Source: Alistipes indistinctus YIT 12060 (lineage in GTDB: Bacteria; Bacteroidota; Bacteroidia; Bacteroidales; Rikenellaceae). From it: a DNA stretch of 64,000 nucleotides. A program made the translations under genes and the position numbers. The stretch covers positions 2,666,001 to 2,730,000 of the forward strand of contig NZ_CP102250.1 of the NCBI RefSeq assembly GCF_025144995.1, written 5' to 3'. The notes under the pieces were generated by a model, which saw nothing but the letters and a program-made list of their open reading frames with translations, was not told the origin of the DNA and did no database searches. Shown piece after piece: positions 63,379 to 64,000 of the stretch; position 1 is the first letter of the stretch; every line of letters starts with the position of its first letter.

Positions 63379-64000
63379 CGAACATGTTTTTAAAGTCGGT
63401 TTCGGCCTTGGCGTAGTCGGATGGAATACCGATATCGATAAAATAACCGTTGTCGGGAAAACCGAACAGGTTCCCCTTGCCGACCTGTTTTTCGAGAATC
63501 TCCGTTTCGAAGGAGAATCGTGCGGGCATTCCGTCGAAAAGCGAGTTGTGCGTTTGGAGTATGTAGACTCCGCCGTTGATCGTCCCTTGGGTGCAGAAGC
63601 GTTTTTCGTGAAAAGCCGTAACGCGCCCCTCTCCATCGGTCGTAACGGTCCCGTACCGGTCGAAATGCTCCATCGGTTTGAGTGCCATGCTCAGTGCAGC
63701 CCCCCGTTGGCGGTGGGCGGCTACCAGCGCTTCGATATCCGCATCGAACAGCGTATCGCCGTTGAGAATCAGGACTTCGTTTCCAGTGGCCTGTGCCAGG
63801 GCCTGCTTGACCGCGCCTCCGGTGCCCAGCGGTTCGCTTTCGACCGAGTAGACGAATTCGAATCCGGAAAGGGCCGGGGTTTTGGCAATCCACTCCTCGA
63901 CGGTTTCGTGCAGATAGCCCAGTGACAGGATGACACGCCGGACGCCTTGTTTTTTCAAGTATTCCAGTAGGTAGTACAGGAATGGGTGTCCGCCCACCGG
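63362..64000 (-). CDS. Sugar-1-phosphate nucleotidyltransferase, HddC/RmlA-like (5' end outside window)
   Basis: Over 210 residues of a Rossmann-like nucleotidyltransferase are visible: GGHPFLYYLLEYLKKQGVRRVIL, ESEPLGTGGAVKQAL, VLILNGDTLFDADIEALV (metal Asp) and GGVYILQTH. The frame is open to the window end, so the N-terminal nucleotide-binding loop lies beyond it. Ending in PSDYAKAETDFKNM, it resembles D-glycero-D-manno-heptose 1-phosphate guanylyltransferase (HddC). Coupled to a GmhB-like phosphatase it probably makes an activated heptose for surface glycans. Confidence 0.85.
   Translation of the reverse strand, partial: PVGGHPFLYYLLEYLKKQGVRRVILSLGYLHETVEEWIAKTPALSGFEFVYSVESEPLGTGGAVKQALAQATGNEVLILNGDTLFDADIEALVAAHRQRGAALSMALKPMEHFDRYGTVTTDGEGRVTAFHEKRFCTQGTINGGVYILQTHNSLFDGMPARFSFETEILEKQVGKGNLFGFPDNGYFIDIGIPSDYAKAETDFKNMFDGTTW

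Overview
The window looks like chromosome of a fairly GC-rich member of the Bacteroidales. Rikenellaceae/Alistipes is my best guess, but it is an inference. Supporting signs are many TAnnTTTG -7 promoter boxes, mostly without Shine-Dalgarno sites; an 11-subunit Nuo complex lacking NuoEFG; surface lipoproteins with BtuG-like propellers; and an Mpi-type global DNA invertase. There is one tRNA, and no rRNA, CRISPR array or insertion sequence that I can see.

Layout. 1-4.5 kb: RND pump plus TolC-like channel. 4.5-8.2 kb: a large GNAT-type protein and a GH78-type glycosidase. 8.4-14.7 kb: a minus-strand operon read from a cobalamin riboswitch, encoding two BtuG-like propeller lipoproteins, a PKD lipoprotein and a BtuB-like TonB-dependent receptor; this is a vitamin B12 capture and import system. 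14.8-16.7 kb: a biotin-dependent carboxyltransferase (pyruvate carboxylase B / oxaloacetate decarboxylase alpha type). 17.2-27.1 kb: nuoABCDHIJKLMN. 27.3-32.0 kb: pstSCAB-phoU, preceded by four TTAA half-sites spaced exactly 11 bp apart (candidate Pho box). 32.2-36.8 kb: tpx, ybaK, mutY, a flavin reductase-like protein, a small GNAT and a DUF2721-like protein. 36.8-41.3 kb: MATE transporter divergent from a copper ATPase and its small metallochaperone.

41.5-46.9 kb: AraC regulator, a PAP2 phosphatase fused to an outer-membrane-barrel-like domain, a CE15 glucuronoyl esterase and a DMT transporter. 47.1-50.4 kb: OPT peptide transporter with PepT. 50.5-52.6 kb: two-gene ThrE-type exporter whose first subunit carries a cysteine-rich CWC-like head, and Hsp20. 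52.9 kb: tRNA with CAT anticodon. 53-58 kb: PrdX-type editing protein, GH127 beta-L-arabinofuranosidase, two tandem paralogous small secreted proteins of unknown function and a flavin reductase-rubredoxin fusion. 58-60.6 kb: PldA divergent from a second AraC regulator, and a pyrimidine-dimer glycosylase. 60.8-62.8 kb: Mpi invertase and a gene-poor 1.4 kb region with a possible 25-codon ORF. 62.9-64 kb: GmhB-like phosphatase and the 3' part of a sugar-1-phosphate nucleotidyltransferase (probable activated-heptose pathway).

The strongest leads are the B12 capture operon with its uncharacterised PKD lipoprotein, the 11-bp periodic Pho box, the Mpi invertase with its flank, and the tandem small secreted protein pair.
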